From positions 1-27,937 of the forward strand of contig JACKBR010000061.1 of the NCBI GenBank assembly GCA_020634495.1: DNA of 27,937 nucleotides, given 5' to 3'. Position 1 is the first letter of the stretch; each line of letters starts with the position of its first letter. The DNA comes from Ardenticatenaceae bacterium (GTDB lineage: Bacteria; Chloroflexota; Anaerolineae; Promineifilales; Promineifilaceae). A model generated the notes under the pieces. That model did no database searches, had not been told where the DNA came from, and saw nothing but the letters and a program-made list of their open reading frames with translations. This document shows positions 1-6,859 of this stretch, in pieces. A program made the position numbers and the translations under genes.

Positions 1-1861
1 AGCGGAATTCGGCCGTTTCCAATGCTTCTTTGGTTTGTTCTAGTTCATCTACCAACGGCCGTAACCGTTCGTAATCGGAACCGATGTCGTTGATTTGGGC
101 GGAGAGGGTGGCTACTTTTTCCGTCAATGCTTCAATGGCAGCCTCGGCCGCTTCCAGTTCTCGCTGCTCTTTCCAGGTGAGTTTACGGGGGCGATTGCTG
201 GTTTTGTCAGTTGGCGGTTTTGGTGGTGGCGTCGGCTGGCTGATTGGTTCAGGAGGTTTTGTTTCTTGTTCGCGTAAGCGTTGGTAGGTTTCATACGGGG
301 CGGGGTAGCGGGTGCCCAGCACACCCTCTTCAAAACTTAGCAAAAAGTCCACGTTGCGGTCTAAAAAGTAGCGGTCGTGGCTAACGACCACCAGCGTGCC
401 GCTGAACTGGTCTAGAAACTGCTCCAGCACCGTAAGCGTTTGCACATCTAAATCGTTGGTAGGTTCGTCCAGGAACAGGACATTCGGTTGGGTAACCAGG
501 GTGCGCAGCAGGTAGAGCCGCCGCCGCTCCCCACCACTGAGGCTGCCAATTTTGGCGCGCTGCTCTGGCCGGGTAAACAGGAACCATTCCAGCATTTGGG
601 CCGCCTCGACGCGCTCGCCTTCGGCCGTGCGGATAAGCGGGGCCAGGTCGCTGATGTAATCTAGCAAGGTGGCGTCGTCATCCAAATTTTCGCTTTGCTG
701 ATCGTAATAACCCAGCTCTACCGTTTGCCCCCAGTGGATTTCGCCGCTGTCTGGGATGGTTTTGCCTGCCAGCACGTCTAGCAGGGTGCTTTTGCCAGCG
801 CCATTTGGCCCAATGATGCCAATTCGATCACCGGGGTCCAGCTGTAAATCCAGCTTTTTGAACAGGGTCAGGTCGCCGTAGCTTTTGCTGAGGGCGGCGG
901 CTTCCAGCACGCGCTTGCCCAGGCGGCGGCTGGCCAGCGCCAGGGCGACGCGCTGGTCGCCTTTGTCGTAGGCTATGGTTTGCAATTCTTCTACGCGCTG
1001 GATGCGGGCTTTTTGCTTGGTAGTGCGGGACTGTGCGCCGCGCTGTAACCAGGCAAGTTCTTGCCGCAGCAGGGCCTGGCGTTTGGTTTCGGCCGTTTTT
1101 AGCTGTTCTTCACGGGTGGCACGCTGTTGCAGGTAACGGCCGTAATTCCCCGAATAGCTCACCAATTCCCGCCGGTCCAGTTCTATAATCTTGTTCACCA
1201 CGCGATCTAGAAAATAGCGATCATGGGTCACCATCAGCAGCGCGGCGGGCATGTTGAGCAAAAATTGCTCCAGCCAGCTAATTGTTTCAGCGTCAATATG
1301 ATTCGTTGGCTCATCCAAAATCAGCAAATCACCCGGATCAATCAGGCCGCGCGCCAGAGCAACGCGCTTTTGCTGACCGCCGCTGAGCGTGCCTAACTTC
1401 GCCTGAAAAGTGGTGATTCCCAGCCGCGTCAGCACCGCTTTTGCTTCTGCTTCTGCTTGCCAACTGTGGCTGCTATCCATTTGCTGGCTAACTTTAGCAA
1501 ACTGAGCCTGTAAATCAGGGTCAGTGGGCGTTTGCTGTAATGCTTCGCTAACAGATTCATATTGCCGCAACAGTTGAAGCTGGGGGGCATCACCCTGAAA
1601 AATATAATCCAGCACGCTGCTTTGCAGGGGTAGGTCTGGTTCCTGAGGTAAATATTGAATGCGCACCCCGCCCCAAATGGTTATGTCCCCGGCCGCCGGT
1701 GTTTCTAATCCGGCAATGAGCCGGAGTAAGGTGGTTTTGCCAGAGCCATTGCGCCCAATCAGGCCAATGCGGTCTCCCTGGTTAATGAGTAGATTGACGG
1801 AATCGAACAGGATGCGGTCGCTGTAGTGGTGGGTGAGGTTGTCGAGTCGAACAAGATTCAT
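1..1861 (-). CDS. uup: ABC-F family ATPase, Uup-like (3' end outside window)
   Basis: Soluble ATPase with two fused ABC domains and no membrane segment, as in ABC-F proteins that act on the ribosome or on DNA branch intermediates. About 620 codons are visible from the ATG at 1861; the C-terminus runs off the left edge. The first domain has Walker A GRNGSGKT (about residues 36-43), signature LSGGQQKR and Walker B LLILDEPTNH. The second has GPNGAGKS, LSGGERRR and VLFLDEPTND. A charged linker lies between them. After domain two comes a Pro/Lys/Thr-rich stretch, then RPRKLTWKEQRELE followed by heptad-like sequence, which matches the C-terminal coiled-coil DNA-binding domain of Uup and separates it from EttA. 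It starts 35 bp downstream of the stop of the next gene on the same strand, so the two may be co-transcribed. Family assignment is firm; the Uup subfamily is likely. Confidence 0.93.
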   Translation of the reverse strand, partial: MNLVRLDNLTHHYSDRILFDSVNLLINQGDRIGLIGRNGSGKTTLLRLIAGLETPAAGDITIWGGVRIQYLPQEPDLPLQSSVLDYIFQGDAPQLQLLRQYESVSEALQQTPTDPDLQAQFAKVSQQMDSSHSWQAEAEAKAVLTRLGITTFQAKLGTLSGGQQKRVALARGLIDPGDLLILDEPTNHIDAETISWLEQFLLNMPAALLMVTHDRYFLDRVVNKIIELDRRELVSYSGNYGRYLQQRATREEQLKTAETKRQALLRQELAWLQRGAQSRTTKQKARIQRVEELQTIAYDKGDQRVALALASRRLGKRVLEAAALSKSYGDLTLFKKLDLQLDPGDRIGIIGPNGAGKSTLLDVLAGKTIPDSGEIHWGQTVELGYYDQQSENLDDDATLLDYISDLAPLIRTAEGERVEAAQMLEWFLFTRPEQRAKIGSLSGGERRRLYLLRTLVTQPNVLFLDEPTNDLDVQTLTVLEQFLDQFSGTLVVVSHDRYFLDRNVDFLLSFEEGVLGTRYPAPYETYQRLREQETKPPEPISQPTPPPKPPTDKTSNRPRKLTWKEQRELEAAEAAIEALTEKVATLSAQINDIGSDYERLRPLVDELEQTKEALETAEFR

Positions 1862-1896
1862 GGGTTACTGCAAAGTTGTGGCTGAGGTTTTGCCGC

Positions 1897-2757
1897 TTAC
1901 GAATTGCTGCGGCTGCGGGCCACGTCTAATCCTTTGCGAGCGAGTTTAACAGCTAATCCGCCACCAGGCACGAGCAAGTCAATCGTGTCGGCACCTACAT
2001 CGAAGAGGAATTCGGGATCAAGCAGCTTGCCCATGTATTGTTGGAAGGTTTTGCCGTCGGGGCGTAGCTCACTGGTGACGGCGTCGTATTCCAGAACGGC
2101 TTCTTTGTCTTTGCCATGCCAGCGGTACTGAAAGGCGTACACTGGGCGATAGTAGAGATCGACATTGGCAATTTCAACGGTGTCTTCCAGGATGGTGTCT
2201 GCCTGGATGCTTTTTAGAACGCCGAGCAGCACATCACGAACCACAGCTGAGGCACGCGCCTGCGCGGGCAGCACAATGGCCCCTTGTTTGTTTAGCTCTT
2301 CCAGGTGTTCTGGCGGCACCTGGTTGGCCGGATGGCTGAGATACTGTTCGAGGGTTTCATCTGGCTGGTTGGTGTAGCCATTGATAAAAAGGGTGCGTGC
2401 TGGTTCTTCGCGGCAATGTTCGGTGAAGGTGAGGTGGATACGGCCGTTTGTCACCTCAAATTGTTTGTCGTCCAGGGAAACGGCCGTTACCTCCTTGCCA
2501 GAGAGAGGAATCGGGTACTCGCGGCGTCTTTCATACACATAGCGCGCCCGGCAAACAATATGCCAGAATGGTTCATAGCGGTGTTCTTTATAAACAAGTT
2601 CAAAATCACTATCTTTGGGGCGTTGTAAAAAGCTGGCTACTTTTATCATGCGGCCAAAGGCATCCACCTTTTTTTCCCAGGCGCGGCCTTCCGCTTGTTC
2701 CAGACTCAGCTGTTCTTTCAACAAAAATGCGCGTTCATCTGCCAGTGTAATGTCCAT
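1897..2757 (-). CDS. conserved-looking protein of unknown function (286 aa)
   Basis: I do not recognise the family. The protein is soluble (no signal peptide or membrane span) and begins with a charged helical segment (residues 1-35). A mixed alpha/beta middle follows, with the stretch EPFWHIVCRARYVYERRREY around residue 62-81. Near residue 205-230 is a segment ending KEAVLEYDAVTSELRPDG, which resembles beta-hairpin endings such as 'V..D..TGE.' seen in PepSY-like modules; this is only a resemblance. The C-terminus has a glycine-rich turn (LLVPGGGLAVKLARKGLD). The ATG at 2757 is preceded by a distant GGAG. A TATAAT box lies about 70 bp upstream. The gene is probably transcribed with the ABC-F gene 35 bp downstream. 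Coding character is clear from its length and from lying in a gap no other gene fills. Confidence 0.8.
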   Translation of the reverse strand: MDITLADERAFLLKEQLSLEQAEGRAWEKKVDAFGRMIKVASFLQRPKDSDFELVYKEHRYEPFWHIVCRARYVYERRREYPIPLSGKEVTAVSLDDKQFEVTNGRIHLTFTEHCREEPARTLFINGYTNQPDETLEQYLSHPANQVPPEHLEELNKQGAIVLPAQARASAVVRDVLLGVLKSIQADTILEDTVEIANVDLYYRPVYAFQYRWHGKDKEAVLEYDAVTSELRPDGKTFQQYMGKLLDPEFLFDVGADTIDLLVPGGGLAVKLARKGLDVARSRSNS

Positions 2758-2823
2758 TGAACTAATTCTCCGGTGATCAACGGGTTGTCTACAGAAATTT
2801 GTGTTATTACGAAGCGTGGTTTC

Positions 2824-2829
2824 ATTATA
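2824..2829 (-). promoter_or_regulatory. candidate -10 box for the 1897-2757 / uup unit
   Basis: On the minus strand the sequence reads TATAAT, 67 bp before the ATG at 2757. The best upstream hexamer is TTTACA at a long 20-bp spacing, so the -35 is weak. This is a consensus -10 in an AT-rich gap with no other explanation. Confidence 0.35.
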
Positions 2830-2903
2830 ACATTGGCAGATCGTTTTTGTGTAAAGGAGTCGTAATTTATGGTTTGGGGAATATTAGGCAGGGGCTGCGC
2901 GGC

Positions 2904-3359
2904 TTAGGCCGTTTTAACAAGCTTGATGAGCTGCTGGCAAAAACGCTCCAATGGTTGGTCTGCCTGGCGCAGAATCCGATCATTGGTTTGAAATAAATTT
3001 GCTTGCTCCAGGGCAGCTTGTGCTTCTTTTAAAATAATAACCAGGCCATCGTGGTTGCGGTATTCATTAATTTGATCATGAAAATCTGGAGATGTGAGCA
3101 AATTGGTTACACATTCATAGCTTCCGGGAATGATGAGCAGCTGAAAGCGTTCATCGATTTCCATCTCATGAAGCGCATAATCTGGATAAACCATTAAACC
3201 GTGCTGGCTAGAGATGCTTTTTTTTGAGACGCCAATTATTGAGACGGGTAATCCTGCGCCCCGCATTTGGCTTAAGCAGTAGACAACATCACTTTCAGCA
3301 AAGCCTGGGCTAATTAATATTGCGACATTATTGTTTCGAGTTGAACAAGTTGATATCAT
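2904..3359 (-). CDS. short DJ-1/PfpI-like protein lacking the nucleophilic cysteine
   Basis: At 151 residues this is shorter than usual DJ-1/PfpI/GATase1-like proteins (about 170-200). The fold signature is readable. It includes a first strand and turn VAILISPGFAESDVV (residues 12-26, with E22 in the place of the conserved acidic residue), RGAGLPVSIIGVS, a typical 'hG..V.pD..L.E' segment at 53-66, and FQLLIIPGS (72-80). Where family members carry the nucleophile elbow 'AAICxGP' this protein reads VIILKEAQAALEQA (107-120), with no cysteine. It is therefore unlikely to be a protease, glyoxalase or deglycase of the standard type and may be a sensor or binding protein. The C-terminal strand and helix after the elbow are compressed. 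It is on the same strand as the upstream-facing unit at 1-2757 but 146 bp away, and diverges from the STAND gene at 3726. Function unknown. Confidence 0.7.
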   Translation of the reverse strand: MISTCSTRNNNVAILISPGFAESDVVYCLSQMRGAGLPVSIIGVSKKSISSQHGLMVYPDYALHEMEIDERFQLLIIPGSYECVTNLLTSPDFHDQINEYRNHDGLVIILKEAQAALEQANLFQTNDRILRQADQPLERFCQQLIKLVKTA

Positions 3360-3725
3360 GCCAGTTTACACACAAAAGAGTTGCTGGTATGATTGAGAAG
3401 CCTTAGGAGGGTGTCTTCGAAGTAAAAACGGCTCCTCCCCCACCTCCCCAATACTCATACAATGGGCACGAAAATGAGAAATGATTCTGGCAACGAGGTT
3501 GAAGTCATTATAACAAGGCGTTTGTTACCGTGTGTTGCTTAAACTGGCAATTTTGTGCGATTTCTTGCGATTTCTTGCAGGAATAACCTGATCTTTGCGC
3601 ATTGTGTTTATAAAATAGAGGGCATACGTTTTGGAGAGTGCCGCAATGGGTTTTCACGCGGCATATAATCTTGCAGGAATTAATCTGTCTGGTCTGCAAA
3701 TATTGCAGTAAACAGGGCACAAAAT
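3360..3725. other. 366-bp divergent intergenic region with short direct repeats
   Basis: No convincing gene. It separates the DJ-1-like gene (minus) from the STAND gene (plus). Visible structure: the 10-mer TGCGATTTCT occurs twice in tandem (3555-3574), and TTGCAGGAAT occurs at 3574-3583 and again at 3671-3680, about 97 bp apart. A TATAAT lies at 3664-3669 and a second AT-rich box (TATAAAAT) near 3609. These repeats could be regulator sites for the STAND gene, but that is inference. Confidence 0.4.
3664..3669 (+). promoter_or_regulatory. candidate -10 box for the STAND gene at 3726
   Basis: TATAAT, 56 bp before the ATG at 3726, inside CATATAATC. No good -35 hexamer is found at 16-18 bp, so the promoter may depend on an activator. 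The repeated TTGCAGGAAT lies directly after the box (3671-3680). Confidence 0.35.
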
Positions 3726-5132
3726 ATGGATGATTCTCACGCTTTATACAATGCGGTGCGAAAGGCTCTCAGTTGTTGGGATAAGCATAACGCTGATCCT
3801 GAAACGCTGCTTGGTGATTTGCTTTCTGTGCAAGAGGAGCGGAAAAAGCTGAAAGCCGGTGAAAATCCAGCGATTTTGCGGGCGGCAACAAATCAGGTGC
3901 TGAAAGAAGCGAATCAGGATTTGGAAAAGCAAAATCCGCGCTGTGCCCGGGTATTAAAGCTGCGTTTTATGGAGAAATATTCTATTAACGATGTGGCCAA
4001 CATGATGAATTTTAGTTCACATCAGATCAGCCGTTTGCAGCGGGATGGGATTGAGCAGCTAATTGAGATTATTCAGGGTCGCGAAGAGGGCATTAAGCGG
4101 GAGCAGGCCCAATCTTTGGAGAGCCTGTTGCCGCCACCAACGTTTTCTCGCTTGTTTGGCGTTGATGATTTGTGTGACCGTTTGCTGAACCAATTGACAA
4201 TAGCGGATGCTCCGTGGGTGATTGCTTTGGTTGGTCTGGGGGGGCTGGGTAAAACGGCCGTTGCAAACCGGATCGCCCGTCAATTGATACAGCAGCTTCA
4301 TTTTGGCCATATTGCCTGGATAAAAGCTGCGCCGCCGCATTCCTTCAGCGGGCAATCAGAATCGCCCAGCCTGACGTATGAGAAGATTGTTTCCGCTTTG
4401 TTGGCGCAGATTTTACCCGATGACGACCTGCCATTTTCTTTGCCAGAGCGGGAAGTAAAGCTGCGGCAAGTGCTAAAAAGCTACCAGCATTTGGTTGTGA
4501 TTGATAATTTGGAAGCGGTGGAAGATACATCCTTTTTGCTCAACCATTTGCATGAGTTGGCCAGCCCATCAAAGTTTATTTTGACAACGCGCACTCGTGC
4601 GGCCAAGCAGGCGGGCGTTTTAGATGTCTCGCTTCAAGAGCTAAGTTGTAAGGACAGCATGGCTTTGATGCGTCACCAGGCTGAAGAAACGGGGGTTACG
4701 GCCGTTGCCGACGCCACCGACGCTGATTTACAGCAAATTATTGACCAGATTGGCGGTAATCCATTTGCCCTGAAAATTGTGGTGAACTTGCTCGATGTGC
4801 TGCCCCTCAACCGTTTGTTAGACGGACTCACTCGGAACCATCCTGGCCAGGTCATGGAAATGTACAAACATATCTTTTGGCAAACCTGGCAAACGTTGAG
4901 CGAAAACGGCCGTAAACTGCTGCAATCCATGCCCTTAGCTCTAGAACCAGCTGATGTTGATTACCTGCTGACGATCAGCGGCCTGTCTGAAGGTGAAATC
5001 TGGCCAGCCATTGAGGAATTGCGCCAACGTTCGCTCTTGGAAGTAGAAGGTGGCCTGCACGAAAAACGATACGGCATTCACCGCCTGACGGATACTTTTT
5101 TAAGAACAGAAATTATCCATTTTCCCCTGTAG
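3726..5132 (+). CDS. STAND regulator: sigma-region-4-like HTH fused to NB-ARC ATPase
   Basis: A 468-residue signal-transduction ATPase. Residues about 60-116 look like a sigma-70 region 4 HTH: ARVLKLRFMEKYSINDVANM followed by a recognition-helix-like SSHQISRLQRDGIEQL. From about 140 it is a complete NB-ARC module: the lead-in FGVDDLCDRLL, Walker A GLGGLGKT (170-177), Walker B LVVIDNLE (256-263), sensor-like FILTTRTR (284-291), GNPFALK (344-350, the GLPLA motif) and a winged-helix end with IHRLTDTFLR (451-460). Known NB-ARC proteins cycle between ADP-off and ATP-oligomer states under control of a C-terminal sensor repeat domain. Here the protein stops before any repeats; a TPR protein is encoded 70 bp downstream in another frame. 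I infer a split STAND receptor that binds DNA or RNA polymerase through its N-terminus. A copy of the ACGGCCGT palindrome lies exactly on the Walker A codons (4254-4261). Confidence 0.88.
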   Translation: MDDSHALYNAVRKALSCWDKHNADPETLLGDLLSVQEERKKLKAGENPAILRAATNQVLKEANQDLEKQNPRCARVLKLRFMEKYSINDVANMMNFSSHQISRLQRDGIEQLIEIIQGREEGIKREQAQSLESLLPPPTFSRLFGVDDLCDRLLNQLTIADAPWVIALVGLGGLGKTAVANRIARQLIQQLHFGHIAWIKAAPPHSFSGQSESPSLTYEKIVSALLAQILPDDDLPFSLPEREVKLRQVLKSYQHLVVIDNLEAVEDTSFLLNHLHELASPSKFILTTRTRAAKQAGVLDVSLQELSCKDSMALMRHQAEETGVTAVADATDADLQQIIDQIGGNPFALKIVVNLLDVLPLNRLLDGLTRNHPGQVMEMYKHIFWQTWQTLSENGRKLLQSMPLALEPADVDYLLTISGLSEGEIWPAIEELRQRSLLEVEGGLHEKRYGIHRLTDTFLRTEIIHFPL

Positions 5133-5202
5133 TTTTGCCCAAAAGTTGGCAAATCGATTCAAAATCTTACCTGGCTAAGTAACGCTAAGATCGCAAAGAC
5201 AT

Positions 5203-6426
5203 ATGAGCACAGCTAAACCCAATCCCCAATTTATTCAAAGCATTCAGGCTGGTTTACGCTATTGGCAGCAGAAAACGGAGACGCTGGAGGCAGAACAAGT
5301 CGTGTGGCTGGATGAACGCCGCCAGAATTTGCATCAGGCTGTCTTGTTTGGCCTCAATCAATCAGAAACCTGGGAAGATACGGTTCAGGTGCTGCTGCAA
5401 GCGTTTGATTTTAGCGAATGGCGTGGGTATTGGCCGGAATGGATTCCAGTGCTAGAGCAGGCATTGGCTACGGCTCCAGACAACGAGACAGAACTATACG
5501 GCCGTCTCCAAAATCGCCTCGGTCAACTCTATCGTTTAGATAACCGCTACCCAGAAGCAATGACCCAACACGAACAAGTTTTGCAGTTGGCCAAAAAGTT
5601 GGGCAACTACAGACTCACCTTATTTGCCAGTGCCGGACTGCTAGAGATTTATCTAAAACAACGCCAGATTGAACAAGCTGAAAAAGTTGGGGCGATGGCT
5701 TTGCAACTGCTAGAAAAAGATGAAAGCCATGAACGACTAAAAGCGTACATTCTGAAAAATCTGGCAGAAGTCGAAAATTTTGTGGGAAACTGGCACAAAT
5801 CTGCGGAATATCTGGAATCAGCAATTCAATTGTTCCGTGCCCAGGGCAACCAGGTCTATGTTATTCGCTGCACGTGCGATTTAGGGATTACCTACCTTCG
5901 CGGACAAGATTTTGCAGAGGCGCAGCGAGCTTTTGAAGAAGCGGCACAACTCCTGGAAGGAACCACCTATGAAATTGATAGGGCAAAAAACTATATGAAC
6001 CTGGGCGTTCTATTTTTTAACCAGCAGAAATGGGCTGAAGCCGCCGAAGCCTTTGCGCAAATTAACCCAATAGCACTCCGTGAACAGCGTGAAATTAATC
6101 TACTGGCCATGTTGTATAACAATTTTGGCAATGTGTACCTAAAAATGGCTAAATGGAAACAAGCCGAAGAAAATCTTGAGTTAGCCATTGAAATTTTTCG
6201 CCAAACTAAGAACGATTTGGAATTGGGCAATAGCCTGGGAACGTTGGCAACTGTTTATGTGGCGCTTAATGAGCGCGACCTGGCCAAACGCTGTTTTGAG
6301 GAAGCGCTGGCATTATTAGAGCAATTCCCAAACAGTGCCTGGGCAAAAAAAATAACTGCGGAAATTAAAGAGGGCTATCACGGTTTGTTGAAGGAAGAAG
6401 AGGGCCAACCAGCGAATAATAAATGA
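5203..6426 (+). CDS. TPR-repeat protein, likely sensor partner of the upstream NB-ARC protein
   Basis: A 407-residue all-helical soluble protein. From about residue 105 it has tandem TPR units with the usual pattern of small and aromatic residues, for example RLGQLYRLDNRYPEAMTQHE, AYILKNLAEVENFVGNWHKS, NYMNLGVLFFNQQKWAEAAE, LYNNFGNVYLKMAKWKQAEE and LGTLATVYVALNERDLAKRC. The first 100 residues (tryptophan-rich, FSEWRGYWPEWIPVLEQAL) resemble the cap that follows NB-ARC modules in fused STAND proteins. It begins 70 bp after the NB-ARC stop in a different frame. In-frame stops (TAA at 5176) exclude a simple frameshifted fusion, so the split looks genuine. The gap holds a small inverted repeat (TTTGCC...GGCAAA, 5134-5153). 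Expected role: ligand or protein sensing for the NB-ARC ATPase, by analogy with fused forms. It ends at a strong terminator. Confidence 0.88.
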   Translation: MSTAKPNPQFIQSIQAGLRYWQQKTETLEAEQVVWLDERRQNLHQAVLFGLNQSETWEDTVQVLLQAFDFSEWRGYWPEWIPVLEQALATAPDNETELYGRLQNRLGQLYRLDNRYPEAMTQHEQVLQLAKKLGNYRLTLFASAGLLEIYLKQRQIEQAEKVGAMALQLLEKDESHERLKAYILKNLAEVENFVGNWHKSAEYLESAIQLFRAQGNQVYVIRCTCDLGITYLRGQDFAEAQRAFEEAAQLLEGTTYEIDRAKNYMNLGVLFFNQQKWAEAAEAFAQINPIALREQREINLLAMLYNNFGNVYLKMAKWKQAEENLELAIEIFRQTKNDLELGNSLGTLATVYVALNERDLAKRCFEEALALLEQFPNSAWAKKITAEIKEGYHGLLKEEEGQPANNK

Positions 6427-6435
6427 GGCGGCCTA

Positions 6436-6469
6436 AAAAGCCAGTTAGCGGAAGCTAACTGGCTTTTTT
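6436..6469. terminator. bidirectional rho-independent terminator
   Basis: A perfect 14-bp stem, AAAAGCCAGTTAGC (6436-6449) pairing with GCTAACTGGCTTTT (6454-6467), with a GGAA loop. A run of six Ts (6464-6469) follows on the plus strand and a run of five on the minus strand. It sits 9 bp after the TPR gene and 10 bp after the stop of the convergent micropeptide gene, so it can end both transcripts. Confidence 0.92.
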
Positions 6470-6479
6470 AAGCAATGAA

Positions 6480-6617
6480 TCAGCCTGTACAAGTGGTAGT
6501 GTGAGCGGTTGTACAGTCGGCAAAAGCGGGGGCATTAATGGTGGCACCGACTAATACCAGGGCGATTGTGGCAGCAGCGAGCAGGTAGAGAACCTTTCGG
6601 CGAATTGCAAGTGACAT
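6480..6617 (-). CDS. secreted micropeptide precursor (45 aa, signal peptide plus about 12-residue mature part)
   Basis: The small gene reads ATG at 6617 to TGA at 6480. Residues 1-33 form a textbook Sec signal peptide: basic start MSLAIRRK, hydrophobic core VLYLLAAATIALVLVGATI, and cleavage motif APAFA. The predicted mature peptide is DCTTAHTTTCTG, with two cysteines eight apart and five threonines besides. The ATG is preceded by AAAGGA at good spacing. The stop is followed at once by a strong terminator shared with the TPR gene. Signal peptide, ribosome site and terminator together make a real gene likely despite its size. I know no family for it. Because it lies convergent to a TPR protein and beside STAND regulators, it could be an extracellular signal; it might equally be a tiny exported structural or toxin-like peptide. 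It diverges from the ATPase gene at 6860 across 242 bp. Confidence 0.62.
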   Translation of the reverse strand: MSLAIRRKVLYLLAAATIALVLVGATINAPAFADCTTAHTTTCTG

Positions 6618-6859
6618 GATCTTTATCCTTTACCAATACGGTATTTGGGACTTTGCGCTAACAAGGTAGGCGATTGTGCTGCCCAGGGAACGGCCGTTTC
6701 CTAAAAAATTTTTTGTTGTCACAAAGTCGATGGTTGGAAAACGCACTGCATACAGCTAGAACCAGATTACTTTTTTCGTGCCAAGACATCCTGATAAAAG
6801 ACTGAACATCCGCTGATCATTGACTGATTGGCTCTGTATAGAGGGAATTTGAGGAATAT

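Noticed and set aside
2869..2907. Twelve-codon frame (MVWGILGRGCAA) with AAAGGAG upstream
   Set aside because: It runs into the end of the DJ-1-like gene on the other strand, has no conserved feature or terminator, and such short frames arise by chance.
5130..5205. Frameshift splitting a fused NB-ARC-TPR gene
   Set aside because: The TPR frame has a TAA at 5176 just before its ATG, and the NB-ARC protein ends after a complete winged helix, so a single indel would not rejoin them.
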